The notes under the pieces were generated by a model that was not told where the DNA came from, did no database searches, and worked only from the letters and a program-made list of their open reading frames with translations. From assembly GCA_016208975.1 (NCBI GenBank), contig JACQXA010000004.1:1949941-2013940 (forward strand): DNA of 64,000 nt, read 5' to 3'. Origin of the DNA: Nitrospinota bacterium (GTDB lineage Bacteria > Nitrospinota_A > UBA7883 > JACRLM01). How positions within the stretch are numbered: the stretch's first letter is position 1; every line of letters begins with the position of its first letter. Positions 53,314 through 63,585 of this stretch are shown piece by piece. A program made the position numbers and the translations under genes.

Positions 53314-54984
53314 ATGAGAAGTGACCGTATAAAAAAAGGCGTTGAACGGGCGCCCCACCGCTCCCTGTTGTATGCGACCGGCGTGAGCGAAAGCTCCATG
53401 AAACGCCCGTTTGTGGCCATCATCTCCAGCTTCACGGACATCATCCCCGGCCACATCGGTTTTAGGGACCTGGAGCGGGCCATAGAAAAGGGGATCCATT
53501 CCGGCGGCGGGCAGGCCTTCATGTCCTCGGTGCCGGGGGTGTGCGACGGCATAGCCATGGGGCACAAGGGGATGCATTATTCACTCCCCACCCGCGACCT
53601 CATAGCCGACCTCATAGAGTGCGTGGTGGAAGCCCACGCTTTCGACGGCATGGTGATGCTCACCAACTGCGACAAGATAACCCCCGGCATGCTCATGGCC
53701 GCCGCGCGGTTGAACATACCCACCGTGGTGGTCACCGCCGGGCCCATGATGGCGGGGGTGTACCGGCAGGAGCGCCGCTCGCTGGTGAAGGACACCTTCG
53801 AAGCCATCGGCCAGTACCAGGCTGGGAACATGTCGTTAAAGGAGCTTACCGCCCTGGAGAAAGAGGCGTGCCCCGGCCCCGGCTCCTGTTCCGGCATGTA
53901 CACGGCCAACACCATGGCCTGCGTCACCGAGTCCATCGGCATGAGCCTCACCGGGTGCGCCACGGCGCTGGCGGTGAGCGGGAAGAAACGCCGGATAGCT
54001 TTCGATTCCGGCATTTTGGTTTGCGACCTTATCCGGGAGAACGTGAAACCCCGGGACATAATGACCAAAAAGGCTTTCGAGAACGCCATAAGGGTAGACC
54101 TGGCGCTGGGGGGCTCCACCAACACAGCTTTGCACATTCCGGCCATCGCCAAAGACGCCGGGGTGGACTTGCCCCTGGAAACCTTCGACAAGCTGTCCAA
54201 AACCACCCCCCAGATTGCCAGCATCCAGCCCGGTGGCGATAACCTGCTGGAGGATCTGGAATACGCCGGGGGCATACCCACCGTAATGCGTGAGCTTAAA
54301 ACCCTGCTCCACGACCTTCCCACAGTGAACGGCCGTTCGATACACAAGATAGCCGGGGAGGCGTTCAACCAGAACCGGGAAGTGATCCGGAGCCTTTCCA
54401 ACCCTTACAAGAAAGAGGGCGGGATAGCGGTGATGCGCGGCAACCTGGCGCCGGGCGGGGCCGTGGTTAAACAGGCGGCTGTCCTGCCGGAGATGATGAA
54501 GTTCAAGGGCAAGGCCATCTGCTTTGAATCGGAAGAAGATGCCATGAAGAGCATCATGGACGGCAAGGTGAAAGCCGGCCATGTGGTGGTAGTGCGCTAT
54601 GAAGGGCCCAAAGGCGGCCCCGGCATGCGGGAGATGCTGGCCCCCACGGCGGCCATCACAGGCATGGGGCTCCACAACTCCGTGGCGCTCATCACCGACG
54701 GGCGGTTCTCCGGCGGTACCCGGGGGCCGTGTATAGGGCACGTCTCCCCAGAGGCCATGGAGGGCGGCCCCATTGCGCTGGTGAAAGACGGCGATATCAT
54801 AGAGGTGGACATCCCTAAACGGAAGCTCAACCTGTTAGTGTCGCAGAAGGAGTTGAAAGCCCGGGCCAAGAAGTGGAAACGGCCGGAGCCGAAAATTAAA
54901 AGCGGTTATCTGCGAAGATACGCCCAGACCGTCAACAGCGCGGCCCAGGGGGCCACGCAAAAGGACGACATATTAGGAAAATAG
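53314..54984 (+). CDS. ilvD: Dihydroxy-acid dehydratase
   Basis: A 556-residue protein of normal length. It contains cysteines that would ligate the Fe-S cluster in [18 protein letters not shown] and [16 protein letters not shown]. Near the C-terminus [21 protein letters not shown] is the family signature region. It dehydrates dihydroxy acids in branched-chain amino acid synthesis. It is not in an ilv cluster here; the neighbours are a permease and an acyl-CoA ligase. Confidence 0.97.
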   Translation: MRSDRIKKGVERAPHRSLLYATGVSESSMKRPFVAIISSFTDIIPGHIGFRDLERAIEKGIHSGGGQAFMSSVPGVCDGIAMGHKGMHYSLPTRDLIADLIECVVEAHAFDGMVMLTNCDKITPGMLMAAARLNIPTVVVTAGPMMAGVYRQERRSLVKDTFEAIGQYQAGNMSLKELTALEKEACPGPGSCSGMYTANTMACVTESIGMSLTGCATALAVSGKKRRIAFDSGILVCDLIRENVKPRDIMTKKAFENAIRVDLALGGSTNTALHIPAIAKDAGVDLPLETFDKLSKTTPQIASIQPGGDNLLEDLEYAGGIPTVMRELKTLLHDLPTVNGRSIHKIAGEAFNQNREVIRSLSNPYKKEGGIAVMRGNLAPGGAVVKQAAVLPEMMKFKGKAICFESEEDAMKSIMDGKVKAGHVVVVRYEGPKGGPGMREMLAPTAAITGMGLHNSVALITDGRFSGGTRGPCIGHVSPEAMEGGPIALVKDGDIIEVDIPKRKLNLLVSQKELKARAKKWKRPEPKIKSGYLRRYAQTVNSAAQGATQKDDILGK

Positions 54985-55015
54985 TTATCCCCAACCCCAG
55001 ACAAGGCTGAACCAT

Positions 55016-56683
55016 ATGACAACCAGGACGGATAAATATCCCGCTCCCCGGAATATAGACATTCCGGAGAAGCCGTTAACCAGCCTTGTTATGGCCGCAG
55101 TGGCCAAGTACCCCGAGAATGTGGCGTTAAGCTTTTTCGGTACCGCCATTACTTACCGCCAGCTGGACAGATACATCCAGCAGGCCATGAACGTCCTGCG
55201 GTCGGTGGGGGTGGAAAAGGGGGACCGGGTGGCCATAATGGCGCCCAACTCTCCCCAGGCAGTAATAGCCTACCAGGCCATACTGCGTATTGGGGCCGTG
55301 GTGTCGCAAACAAACCCCCTCTACGTAGAGCGGGAGATAAAGGAGCAGTTTAACGACGCCGGGGTTGCCGTAGTTGTCACGCTGAACCTTTTCGCTCCGA
55401 AGATAAAAGCGGTTATGGGCTCCACGGCGCTTCGCAAGGCGCTGGTGTTCCGGCTGGAGGAATTTATGCCATGGCCCATGTCGTGGCTGTTCCAGCTTAA
55501 GCTGGCGCTGGAGCGCCGGAGCGTCCCCAATGTTGTCCATCCCGATTTCCTCAATTGGGACGAGCTTGTCCGCTCGGCCCCGGGTCAGGCGGAGCATGCT
55601 TCCGTTGACCCGCTGGACACGGCTTTGCTCCAATACACAGGCGGCACCACCGGCGCGGCCAAAGGGGTGGCCCTCACCCATCGCAACGTGTTGTCCAACG
55701 CCCTGCAATGCCGGGCATGGTTCACCGCCGCCGAGGAGGGTAAAGAGGTGTTCATGCTGGCCCTGCCCATGTTCCACGCCTTCGGCATGACGGCGGGGCT
55801 TAACCTGGGGTTTTCGCTGGCGGGCAAGATAGTGCTTGTGCCAAAGTTCGAGGCCGATACGGTGATGAAACTCATCGAAAAACACAGGGCCACCATTTTC
55901 CCCGGAGTGCCGGCCATGTACGTGGCCATCAACAACCATCCCAAGGCGCCTAAACGGAACATCTCCTCCATCAAATACTGCGTTTCCGGGGCCGCCCCGC
56001 TGGCGCTGGAGGTGAAATCCAGGTTCGAGAGCCTCACCGGGGGCAAACTGGTGGAAGGGTACGGCCTTACCGAAGCCAGTCCCTGTACCCATTGCAACCC
56101 GCTGGATTGGGCAAAACCGGGAAGCATCGGCCTGCCATTGCCCAACACCGAAAGCCTGATAGTCAAAGGCGAGGAGGCGGAAACCGCATCCACGGGGGAA
56201 ATGGGGGAGCTTATCGTGCGCGGCCCGCAGGTTATGGCCGGTTATCACAACCGGCCCAACGAGACCGCCCGGGTGGTCAAAAGCGGCTGGCTGTTCACAG
56301 GGGACATGGGGTACATGGACGAGGAAGGTTATGTGTTCCTCATGGACAGGAAAAAAGAGATGATCATCTCCGGCGGGTGTAACGTTTACCCCAAAGAGGT
56401 GGAAGACGTCCTGTTCTCACTGCAAGGGGTGCTGGAGGCCGCCGTGGTAGGGGTGCGCGACAGCCAGATGGGGGAGAAGGTGGTGGCGGCGGTGGTGTTA
56501 AAACCGGGAATAAAACTGGATGAAAAAGAGGTGATAGCCCATTGCAAGCGCCTGGTGGCCTCATACAAGGCGCCCAAGAAAATCTATTTCATGGAGAGCC
56601 TGCCAAAAACCGTCATCGGCAAGGTGCTTAAAAGGGTGCTTAAAGAAGAAATCGAGAAGATGTCTCTGCGGTTACCGCACTGA
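55016..56683 (+). CDS. Long-chain acyl-CoA synthetase (FadD-like)
   Basis: A 555-residue AMP-forming enzyme. The AMP-binding P-loop is YTGGTTGAAKGVALTH. GYGLTEASP and the hinge/C-terminal signature FTGDMGYMDEEGYVFLMD are seen, with KEMIISGGCNVYPKEVEDV and, near the end, PKTVIGKVLKR with the catalytic Lys. It activates fatty acids to acyl-CoA. It follows ilvD by 31 bases. The exact chain length is not known. Confidence 0.93.
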   Translation: MTTRTDKYPAPRNIDIPEKPLTSLVMAAVAKYPENVALSFFGTAITYRQLDRYIQQAMNVLRSVGVEKGDRVAIMAPNSPQAVIAYQAILRIGAVVSQTNPLYVEREIKEQFNDAGVAVVVTLNLFAPKIKAVMGSTALRKALVFRLEEFMPWPMSWLFQLKLALERRSVPNVVHPDFLNWDELVRSAPGQAEHASVDPLDTALLQYTGGTTGAAKGVALTHRNVLSNALQCRAWFTAAEEGKEVFMLALPMFHAFGMTAGLNLGFSLAGKIVLVPKFEADTVMKLIEKHRATIFPGVPAMYVAINNHPKAPKRNISSIKYCVSGAAPLALEVKSRFESLTGGKLVEGYGLTEASPCTHCNPLDWAKPGSIGLPLPNTESLIVKGEEAETASTGEMGELIVRGPQVMAGYHNRPNETARVVKSGWLFTGDMGYMDEEGYVFLMDRKKEMIISGGCNVYPKEVEDVLFSLQGVLEAAVVGVRDSQMGEKVVAAVVLKPGIKLDEKEVIAHCKRLVASYKAPKKIYFMESLPKTVIGKVLKRVLKEEIEKMSLRLPH

Positions 56684-56852
56684 TCCTCGCCTTTTCAGCC
56701 GCGACGGAATTGTCGCGCCCTTGACCCTCGTGTCTCACACCAACGCCTTGTTCGGGACTTGTGTCCATATTAATCAATATGTTCACCCTGGCCTGATCTA
56801 TGCTTCCACTTAAATTGTTAAAGCAACCCATTAAATGGGGGAGGTTTAAGTC

Positions 56853-57371
56853 ATGGTAGCCATAGAAAAAGGCGAAATGACCGCCGTAGAGGTGATCAAC
56901 ACCGCCATATATAACGAGAAACTGGCCGCCGAGCATTATGAGATCCTGTGTGACATGTGCTTGAGGGCGGGGAACCCTTCAGTGTCGGATTTCTTCCATC
57001 ATCAGGCCAACCGGGAACGGGGCCACTATAACCGGCTCATTAAGCTTAAAAGGAAACGGGGCAAGGATAACAGCCCGGCCGTGGGCGAATACATCCGCTG
57101 GGTGTTAAGCGAGTCGGGCGCCGGGGCCAAATTCCTCCCCTCCCTGAACATGGACGAAGCTCTCAAGATGGTGGAGAGCCGGGAGAACGACGCCTGCCGG
57201 TTCTATTCGGAAGCCGCCAGGAAAACCACGGATCCGGAGCTGGCGGGAATTTTCGCCGCCCTGGCCGAGGAGGAAAGCCATCACCAGTACCTGGCCAGAA
57301 AGCTACGAACGGATTTTGAGCAGAAGGGCATCATAGACGAGATGGATTACGTGGATCTCGGTTTTGAATAA
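56853..57371 (+). CDS. Rubrerythrin-like/ferritin-like di-iron protein
   Basis: A 172-residue four-helix-bundle protein. EKLAAEHYE and NRERGHYNRL form the first Glu/ExxH half of a di-iron site, and SRENDACRFY with LAEEESHHQYL form the second. There is no rubredoxin domain. It likely reduces peroxide or stores iron in the cytoplasm. It starts at an ATG preceded by GGGGGAGG. The gene ends in front of a strong terminator. Confidence 0.88.
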   Translation: MVAIEKGEMTAVEVINTAIYNEKLAAEHYEILCDMCLRAGNPSVSDFFHHQANRERGHYNRLIKLKRKRGKDNSPAVGEYIRWVLSESGAGAKFLPSLNMDEALKMVESRENDACRFYSEAARKTTDPELAGIFAALAEEESHHQYLARKLRTDFEQKGIIDEMDYVDLGFE

Positions 57372-57474
57372 GGGCTCTCTTTACCCCCACGGGGAAGCCT
57401 TTGGACAGGCCGCGCGCCATGATGACAGGTAACAGGATGGGTGTATGCTTCTTGTCCTCCCCTGACACCCCAAA

Positions 57475-57508
57475 GGGTGGCCGCAAATAGCGGTCACCCC
57501 TTTTTTTT
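57475..57508 (+). terminator. Rho-independent terminator
   Basis: A ten-base stem (57475-57484 with 57490-57499, one G-T wobble pair) has a five-base AAATA loop. It is followed by C and a run of eight T (57501-57508). It lies about 100 bases after the rubrerythrin-like gene and before the kinase gene. Confidence 0.85.
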
Positions 57509-57665
57509 GCCTGCGTAATACGCGCGCTGTTTGTGTTCAAGGGTGAGAAGGTATGGGCTCATAGCGTGCCGGGTATTGAAATATAATAAAACTATGGTTC
57601 CCCTTTGGCCATTAACTGGTAGAATAACCGGGTGGTATAAACGCAGGGTGGGAGCGGGAAGCCGT

Positions 57666-59561
57666 ATGGGGTTTTCAATTCTTTCCAGTCTTCTTCCCAG
57701 GATAATCCTGCTCGCGCTCATATCAACCATCCCTTCAGCTTTCCTCATTTTCAGCGCCGCCGTGGATCAAAAGCGGGTGATGAGCGAACACATCAACCAG
57801 GAAATGGCCTCCCTCGTCAAGCTTATGGTTGTAAAGCACGAGGTGCTTATCAATAGCGTCTACGACACGCTTTTCCTCATCTCCAAGGAAATCGGCGGCC
57901 ACTGGAACGACGCTGAAGCGGCGCGTTCTATCATCAGCTCCGCCATAAACCAGCATCCATATTTCGCCAATATCGGCGTCCTGTCGCCAGAAGGCGACCT
58001 TATGTATTCGGCGGTGAAACCAGCAGAGCGGTCCAACTTCGCCGACAGGCCCTATTTCAGGAGGGCGCTGGAGACCGGCGCGTTCTCCATCGGGGAACTC
58101 CAGGTGGGCCGGATTGTCAAAAAGCCCACCGTCAATTTCGCGTATCCGGTAAAAGGTGATGGGGGCAAACTTAACGGTGTGGCGTTCATCGCTTTATCCG
58201 TGGAGCATATGGTGGAATTGATCAAGGAGATCAACGCCCCCTCATATACGGCCATCACGGTGCTGGACAGGCAGGGGAAAATAGTCACCCGGTGGCCCGG
58301 GCAGTCCCGCTGGGTGGGGGTTTCTACGGCGAACACCCCGCTTATGCAAAACGTTATGGCCAAAAGGAACGGGGTGGAGACCATGACTGGGGTGGACGGT
58401 GAGCCCAGGATTTATTCCTACGCCACCTTGTCCCGTCCGGGGTACGGGCCAGTATTCTTCATGATAGCCGGAACGCCGGAGCAGGCGGCCCTGGCCGAAG
58501 TGGACCGGGCTTTTAACCGTCACATGCTTTATTTGTTCCTGGCAACCTCTCTTGCAATGTCCGGGGCGTGGGTTCTGGGCAAAAGGCTGGTCATTAACAA
58601 AATAGAAAAACTGGCGGGCGCGGCCAGGGAAATCGCGGCATCGGGAGCTATGGGGGCCAGGACCGGCCTTGAACACGGGAAAGACGAGATTGGCCAGCTG
58701 GCCCTGGCCTTCGACGAAATGGCCGAGACGCTGGAGAAAAAGGCCGTGGAGCTTGAAAAATCCAGGGTGGAGGTCCATCGCGCCAAGGAGGAACTGGAAA
58801 GGCGGGTTGCCGAGCGCACGGTTCAGCTGGAAGAGGCCAACAAGGAACTGGAGGCGTTCAGTTATTCGGTATCCCACGATCTAAGGGCGCCTTTAAGGAC
58901 GGTGGACGGTTTCAGCCTTGCGCTATATGAGGACTACCAGGGCAAACTGGATGACGCCGCCAGGGATTACCTTGGCAGGATACGCTCCGGCGCCAGGAGG
59001 ATGGGCGAATTGATCGACGACATGCTCAAACTCTCCCGCATAAGCCGGACACAAGCGAAGACGGGTTTGGTGGACTTAAGCAGGCTGGCGCTCTCGATTG
59101 TGGAAAATCTCAGGATAGCCAATCCGGACAGGGAGGTGGAGTTTGATGTCCAGGCGGGTATGAAAGCCGAAGGGGACGAGGATCTCCTGCGCATAGCCCT
59201 GGAAAACCTGCTGGGCAACAGCTGGAAGTTCACCTCGAATGTCCCGCAAGCCAGGGTGGAGTTTAAGGCCAGGTTGGGTGAAAAGGGGGAGAGGCTCTAT
59301 TACGTCCGGGACAACGGCGCCGGGTTCGATATGAAATACGCATCCAGGCTGTTCGGGGTATTCCAGCGGCTACATGACGCCAGCGAGTTCCAGGGCACCG
59401 GAGTGGGCCTGGCCACGGTACAACGGATTATCCATAAACACGGCGGGCGGATATCCGCCGAATCGGAGCCAGGCAAAGGAGCTGTTTTCTATTTTACTTT
59501 AAGGAAACCGGGGGAGGCTGAAACCGATGTTATCGAAAACCATATTTCTGGTGGAGGATAA
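57666..59561 (+). CDS. Membrane sensor kinase: dCache/HAMP/HisKA/HATPase
   Basis: About 631 residues from the ATG at 57666 (MGFSILSSLLPRIILLALI); an ATG at 57594 would add 24 residues. A first transmembrane helix (about 8-30), a periplasmic Cache-type sensor region (about 35-285), and a second helix (about 290-310) are seen. HAMP and a coiled coil follow (about 310-405). HisKA has YSVSHDLRAPLRTVDG and HATPase has ALENLLGNSWKFT, DNGAGFDM and GTGVGLATVQRI. The kinase resembles the phytochrome-type group. The next gene is a stand-alone receiver, which it overlaps by 35 bases. Confidence 0.9.
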   Translation: MGFSILSSLLPRIILLALISTIPSAFLIFSAAVDQKRVMSEHINQEMASLVKLMVVKHEVLINSVYDTLFLISKEIGGHWNDAEAARSIISSAINQHPYFANIGVLSPEGDLMYSAVKPAERSNFADRPYFRRALETGAFSIGELQVGRIVKKPTVNFAYPVKGDGGKLNGVAFIALSVEHMVELIKEINAPSYTAITVLDRQGKIVTRWPGQSRWVGVSTANTPLMQNVMAKRNGVETMTGVDGEPRIYSYATLSRPGYGPVFFMIAGTPEQAALAEVDRAFNRHMLYLFLATSLAMSGAWVLGKRLVINKIEKLAGAAREIAASGAMGARTGLEHGKDEIGQLALAFDEMAETLEKKAVELEKSRVEVHRAKEELERRVAERTVQLEEANKELEAFSYSVSHDLRAPLRTVDGFSLALYEDYQGKLDDAARDYLGRIRSGARRMGELIDDMLKLSRISRTQAKTGLVDLSRLALSIVENLRIANPDREVEFDVQAGMKAEGDEDLLRIALENLLGNSWKFTSNVPQARVEFKARLGEKGERLYYVRDNGAGFDMKYASRLFGVFQRLHDASEFQGTGVGLATVQRIIHKHGGRISAESEPGKGAVFYFTLRKPGEAETDVIENHISGGG

Positions 59562-59943
59562 TCCGGACGATGTGGCGCTTACCTTGAGGGCGTTTAAACA
59601 AGCCAACATCAGTAACAACATCTCCATCGCCAGGAACGGCGAGGAGGCGCTGGACATGCTGTTCGCCATGGAAAAATTGCCAGCGGTGGTCCTGCTGGAC
59701 TTGAACCTGCCGAAAATGGACGGGCTGGAGGTGTTAAAGGCGCTCCGCGAAAACGAGAGGACCAGTATGCTACCAGTGGTGATCCTCACATCATCCATGG
59801 AGGATAGGGATATTGCGGAGGGGTATGCGTTGGGCGCCAACAGTTACATCGTCAAGCCGGTGGACTTCGGCCAATTCGCCACGGCGGCCAAACAGGTGGG
59901 GTTGTACTGGCTCGTGCTGAACGAGACGCCGCCCAAACAGTAA
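59527..59943 (+). CDS. Single-domain response regulator (Rcp1-like)
   Basis: A 138-residue receiver. The acidic pair VEDNPDD, the phospho-acceptor in VLLDLNLPKMDG, the Thr/Ser in VVILTSS and the Lys in YIVKPVDF are all present. It is similar to small receivers that follow phytochrome-type kinases. It has no output domain, so it likely works as a phosphate relay or a binding switch. It overlaps the kinase gene by 35 bases and precedes the next kinase by 15. Confidence 0.95.
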   Translation: MLSKTIFLVEDNPDDVALTLRAFKQANISNNISIARNGEEALDMLFAMEKLPAVVLLDLNLPKMDGLEVLKALRENERTSMLPVVILTSSMEDRDIAEGYALGANSYIVKPVDFGQFATAAKQVGLYWLVLNETPPKQ

Positions 59944-59958
59944 AAAAAGGAGGGGCGC

Positions 59959-61533
59959 ATGCCCGGCAGGATAAACCTTCTATTGGTGGAAGATTCGGAA
60001 GACGACGCCTTACTTGTCAGCCGCGCCCTTACGCGAGGCGGCATGGAAGTGGAGCCAACCCGGGTTTGCACGAGGGAAGCCATGGAGTCGTGTCTGAGGG
60101 AAAAGCAGATCGACATTATCCTGTCCGATCACAAGATGCCGGATTTTGACTCCTACGGGGCTTTGGACACCCTTAAAAAAAGCGGGCTGGACATCCCCTT
60201 CATAATAGTCTCCGGAACCATTGGCGAAGACAAGGCCGTGGAGGCCATGAAAGCCGGCGCCAGCGACTACATACTTAAAGACAAGCTGGACAGGCTGGCG
60301 CCAGCCGTGGAAAGGGAGCTTAAGGAAGCGGATGGCCGCCGTTTGCGAAGAGAGGCGGAAAAAGAGAAAGAGGAGAGCGAAAAGCGGTTTCGAATGCTGG
60401 TGAACGCCGCGCCGGACGCGGTGATACTGGTGGACGGCGATGGCTGTGTCATTTTCTGGAGCGGCGTCGCGGAGGCCATGTTCGGCCACCCCGCGGCGCA
60501 GGCGTCAGGCCGGAAAATCCACGAGCTTATCCTTCCGGCCGGGCGCCCCCCGGCTTGTCTTGAGATGCTTGATAACCTCCGTCAATCATCATCAAACGTT
60601 CCTAAAACCGATACGTTTGAGATCACCGCCGCCAGGATGGACGGCAAGGAGTTTCCGGCGGAAATATCCATGTCCGCCGAACAGCTTGGAGGCCAATTGC
60701 ATTTCATCGTTATTGTGCGGGACATAAGCGAGCGCAAACGGACCGAGCGGATGTTGCTCCAGTCGGAGAAAATGGCCTCCATCGGCCAGATGGCCGCCGG
60801 GCTTGTGCATGAGATCAACTCCCCCCTTACATTCGTGTATTCCAACTATGCCTATGTAAGGGAGAAGATGCTCCTGGTGTTCAAAACTCTGGAGTCAGTG
60901 ACCGGAGCGTCCAAACAGCCGCTTGGAAAGCCCTCGCCCAACGCCATGGACAGCCTTGAGGCCATCGTGGGGATGAAGGACGAACTGAACTCCGCCATAG
61001 ACGAGTCTATCGAAGGGGCAAGGCGGATAATGGGGATAGTAAAAGACCTGAAGAACTTCTCCCATGCCTCTGAGGACCGGTGGGAGCCAGTGGACGTTAA
61101 CAGCGCGCTGGATAGCGCGTTAAACATCGCCCGTAGCGAGGTGAAATACAAAGCCCGGGTTGTGAAGGAGTATGGCGACCTCCCAATGATAGACGCCATC
61201 GGCGGCCAGCTTGGGCAGGTTTTTCTCAACCTCATCATAAACGCCGCGCAGGCCATAAAGAGCCATGGCTCCATAAAGCTGAAGACCCGCGTCCAGGACG
61301 GGGGGATTCTGGCGCAAATAAGCGATACCGGCGAGGGGATACCGGAAGAATACCTGGACAGGATTTTCGACCCGTTTTTCACCACCAAACCCACGGGGCA
61401 GGGCACCGGCCTGGGGCTTTCCATATCTTACGGGATAATTCAAAAACATAAGGGCAGGATCACCGTGGACAGTGGCCCCGGCGAGGGGACAACATTCTCC
61501 ATATGGCTTCCGGAATCCCCCAGAGGCCAATAA
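59959..61533 (+). CDS. REC-PAS-HisKA-HATPase sensor kinase
   Basis: A 524-residue soluble protein. The receiver (about 5-125) has LLVEDSEDD, a phospho-acceptor in [14 protein letters not shown] and DYILKDKLD. The PAS domain is about 145-265. HisKA-like has [16 protein letters not shown] (the ntrB-like HEINSPL motif) and HATPase has [23 protein letters not shown] and [12 protein letters not shown]. The ribosome-binding site AAAGGAGGG is strong. It is third in the kinase-receiver-kinase set. Confidence 0.92.
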   Translation: MPGRINLLLVEDSEDDALLVSRALTRGGMEVEPTRVCTREAMESCLREKQIDIILSDHKMPDFDSYGALDTLKKSGLDIPFIIVSGTIGEDKAVEAMKAGASDYILKDKLDRLAPAVERELKEADGRRLRREAEKEKEESEKRFRMLVNAAPDAVILVDGDGCVIFWSGVAEAMFGHPAAQASGRKIHELILPAGRPPACLEMLDNLRQSSSNVPKTDTFEITAARMDGKEFPAEISMSAEQLGGQLHFIVIVRDISERKRTERMLLQSEKMASIGQMAAGLVHEINSPLTFVYSNYAYVREKMLLVFKTLESVTGASKQPLGKPSPNAMDSLEAIVGMKDELNSAIDESIEGARRIMGIVKDLKNFSHASEDRWEPVDVNSALDSALNIARSEVKYKARVVKEYGDLPMIDAIGGQLGQVFLNLIINAAQAIKSHGSIKLKTRVQDGGILAQISDTGEGIPEEYLDRIFDPFFTTKPTGQGTGLGLSISYGIIQKHKGRITVDSGPGEGTTFSIWLPESPRGQ

Positions 61534-61559
61534 GCTCCCCTCAAACCGGGAGGCTTATT
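61529..61559. terminator. Bidirectional terminator between convergent genes
   Basis: AATAAGC (61529-61535) pairs with GCTTATT (61553-61559), and TCCC (61536-61539) with GGGA (61548-61551), with one bulged G. The stem lies exactly at the end of the kinase gene and the start of the chemoreceptor stop. It could stop transcription from both sides, though the T-run is short. Confidence 0.6.
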
Positions 61560-62991
61560 CTCCGTCCCCCTGCACCAGCCACATCAATTCCTGGATGACA
61601 TCGTGCAGTTGGGCGGACTGCTCGGAAAGGGTCTGGGCCGCCGCGGCGGTTTCCTCCGACCCGGCGGCGGTCTGCTGGGTTGTGTTATCCAACTGTCCCA
61701 CCGCGATGTTGATCTGCGCTATCCTGTCGGCCTGCTCGGCGCTTTTCCTGGCGATGGTCTCCACGGTCTGCCCCACCTTCTCCGCCGAGACTGATATTCC
61801 CGATAGCGATTCGGACAGTTTCCCCACAAGATCCACCCCGTCCTTGGAGCTTTTGTCCGCCGTGGTAATGAGGCTGGAGGTGGTTTTTACCGCCTCGCCC
61901 ACCCGCTGGGCCAGGCTTCGCACCTCTTCGGCCACCACGGCGAAACCCTTGCCATGCTCGCCGGCCCTGGCGGCCTCCACCGCCGCGTTCAACGCCAGCA
62001 GGTTCGTCTGGAACGCTATGTCCTCGATCACCTTCATGATGCGCGATATTTCCATGGAACTTTTTGAAATGCCGCGCATGGCGTCCATGGCGCTCTCCAT
62101 CCGCTTGCGACCCCCGGCTACCGACGAGTTTACCTCTGTCATCAGCTTTTCGGCCATGCCCGCCTCGTCGGCGTTTTCCTTGGCCGAAGAGGCCAGTTCG
62201 CTCAATGTGGCGGAAGTCTCCTCCAGCGAGGCCGCCTGCTGGGTGGCCGCCTCGGCCAGGGCGCGGGACGCCTCCGCCACCTGGGAGGACGCGCTGTCCA
62301 CAGCGTTGGAATTGTCTGTCAGTTGCCCCACCACACCCGTGAGCGGCGCGGTGACGTTTTTCCTGGTGAAAACCGCAAGCAGGGCCAGCAGGGCTAAAAG
62401 CTCCACGGCGATTATGCCAGCTTGCCAGGCGATCCCGGCGGTTATCCGTTTGTCCGCCGACTCCATGGAGATGAGCATGCTAACACCGCCGTTAACGCCC
62501 CCCAGCTGGCCTTCGTGACAGTCCAGGCAACGGATCATGCCGCCGCGGCTATCCACAATGATAAAAGGGACCACAGCCCTTAATTGGCGATGGCCGGAGC
62601 CGTTGACGATCAAAAATTCGGGCTTGCCCGTTTCCAGCACCCTCCGTTCCACGTCATCCTGGGGCTGTTCACCCGGCAAACCTTCGCCAAACTGGTCGGT
62701 GACCGACTTGCTTCTGAAAATCCGCAACTCATCGAGCCCCTCGATGGTGCCTTTCATGAGCTTTGTGAAATACTCCCGCTCGGCGATGGTCCCCTGTACC
62801 ATCATCGTGTTCAGGGAGCTTAATACTGTTTCCGATACGCCATTGGCGTAAGAGCGGGTCTGCTCGAACGCGGTGGCTTCCTGGTCCTTGATCGACCACC
62901 AGGCGTTGAAGCCGAATACGGCGATGATGGCCACCGCCAGGGAAACAATAAGCTTGGAGCCAAGGGACAGCCTGTGATACCAATCAATCAT
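61555..62991 (-). CDS. Methyl-accepting chemotaxis protein with a c-type heme sensor motif
   Basis: A 478-residue protein. A transmembrane helix (about 11-33), a periplasmic sensor region (about 35-185) with a c-type heme motif CLDCH (C155, C158, H159), and a second helix (about 187-212) are seen. The cytoplasmic signalling domain (about 235-478) includes the hairpin tip [20 protein letters not shown] classic HAMP is not obvious. c-type-heme PAS-like receptors are known from Geobacter, where they sense redox or oxygen; here the same is inferred. It converges with the kinase cluster. Confidence 0.92.
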   Translation of the reverse strand: MIDWYHRLSLGSKLIVSLAVAIIAVFGFNAWWSIKDQEATAFEQTRSYANGVSETVLSSLNTMMVQGTIAEREYFTKLMKGTIEGLDELRIFRSKSVTDQFGEGLPGEQPQDDVERRVLETGKPEFLIVNGSGHRQLRAVVPFIIVDSRGGMIRCLDCHEGQLGGVNGGVSMLISMESADKRITAGIAWQAGIIAVELLALLALLAVFTRKNVTAPLTGVVGQLTDNSNAVDSASSQVAEASRALAEAATQQAASLEETSATLSELASSAKENADEAGMAEKLMTEVNSSVAGGRKRMESAMDAMRGISKSSMEISRIMKVIEDIAFQTNLLALNAAVEAARAGEHGKGFAVVAEEVRSLAQRVGEAVKTTSSLITTADKSSKDGVDLVGKLSESLSGISVSAEKVGQTVETIARKSAEQADRIAQINIAVGQLDNTTQQTAAGSEETAAAAQTLSEQSAQLHDVIQELMWLVQGDGE

Positions 62992-63272
62992 AATCCTAGC
63001 CTAGCCGCTGGTTTTAGTTGAACGAATTGTCACTGGATATGATGCCCTGGCCGCTTGATCAGTAAATCCCCCACAGCCTGATAGCGGACATTGCGTGAAG
63101 CTTATCCCAAATTTTCACGCTTGGGGAAAAAAATGCGCCGCAACCCGGTTTTTCATCAAGATTATCCAGCGGCATGCGCCCGGGATCACGTTTTAATACC
63201 CATTCCCATAGGGCCGGTAACGGCCAATCTTCCAAGTGGAAAGCCGGGTAAAATCCAGGGGAAAAGTAGTTC

Positions 63273-63301
63273 TTGACATTAAATGAGGGTTGGGGTAAAA
63301 A
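63273..63301 (+). promoter_or_regulatory. Candidate sigma-70 promoter upstream of the oxidase gene
   Basis: TTGACA at 63273-63278 is a perfect -35, and TAAAAA at 63296-63301 is 17 bases on and matches four of six -10 positions. It faces the oxidase subunit III gene 285 bases downstream. A long leader with a hairpin would result. Confidence 0.5.
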
Positions 63302-63474
63302 CAGCTGTAATTTGGGTTGGACAAAAGTCTAGCCCGGTATTCCTGATTATTCAAAAAGAGAAATAAATCAAGCGTTTCTCGTCAAACCGTCCGTATAGTT
63401 CTTGTCGTTTTAGGGGTTTATTACTGGCGGGGTTTTGAATATCAGGAGGGATGTTTCAGAAAAAAAGCCTTTAT

Positions 63475-63501
63475 GCGCCGTTGTTCACGGCGCGGGTTTT
63501 T
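63475..63501 (+). terminator. Terminator-like hairpin in the leader of the oxidase gene
   Basis: GCGCCGT (63475-63481) pairs perfectly with ACGGCGC (63487-63493) around a TGTTC loop; GGG then TTTTT follow (to 63501). It lies between the candidate promoter and the ATG at 63586. It could be an attenuator. An ATG at 63451 runs in frame through it to the oxidase gene, so it may instead be a coding sequence. Confidence 0.4.
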
Positions 63502-63585
63502 GAGCAAGTTTCCGGCCACCTGGGTGTCCGGGAATTAGGTTTTTCAAACATTCTAGCAACCATTTTTAAAGGGGGAGGGTATTGT

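Larger units (their letters stand above)
62992..63585. other. Long intergenic region upstream of the oxidase gene
   Basis: The 594 bases hold no convincing gene. A short open frame at 63091-63276 has no family likeness. A candidate plus-strand promoter is given separately. The region also contains a terminator-like hairpin at 63475-63501. No RNA gene was recognised. Confidence 0.6.

Noticed and set aside
53577..54741. Open frames antisense to ilvD
   Set aside because: They come from codon bias of the GC-rich ilvD gene, whose product is certain; no motif is present.
63091..63276. 61-codon open frame in the long intergenic gap
   Set aside because: No good ribosome-binding site, no motif, and it ends within a likely promoter.
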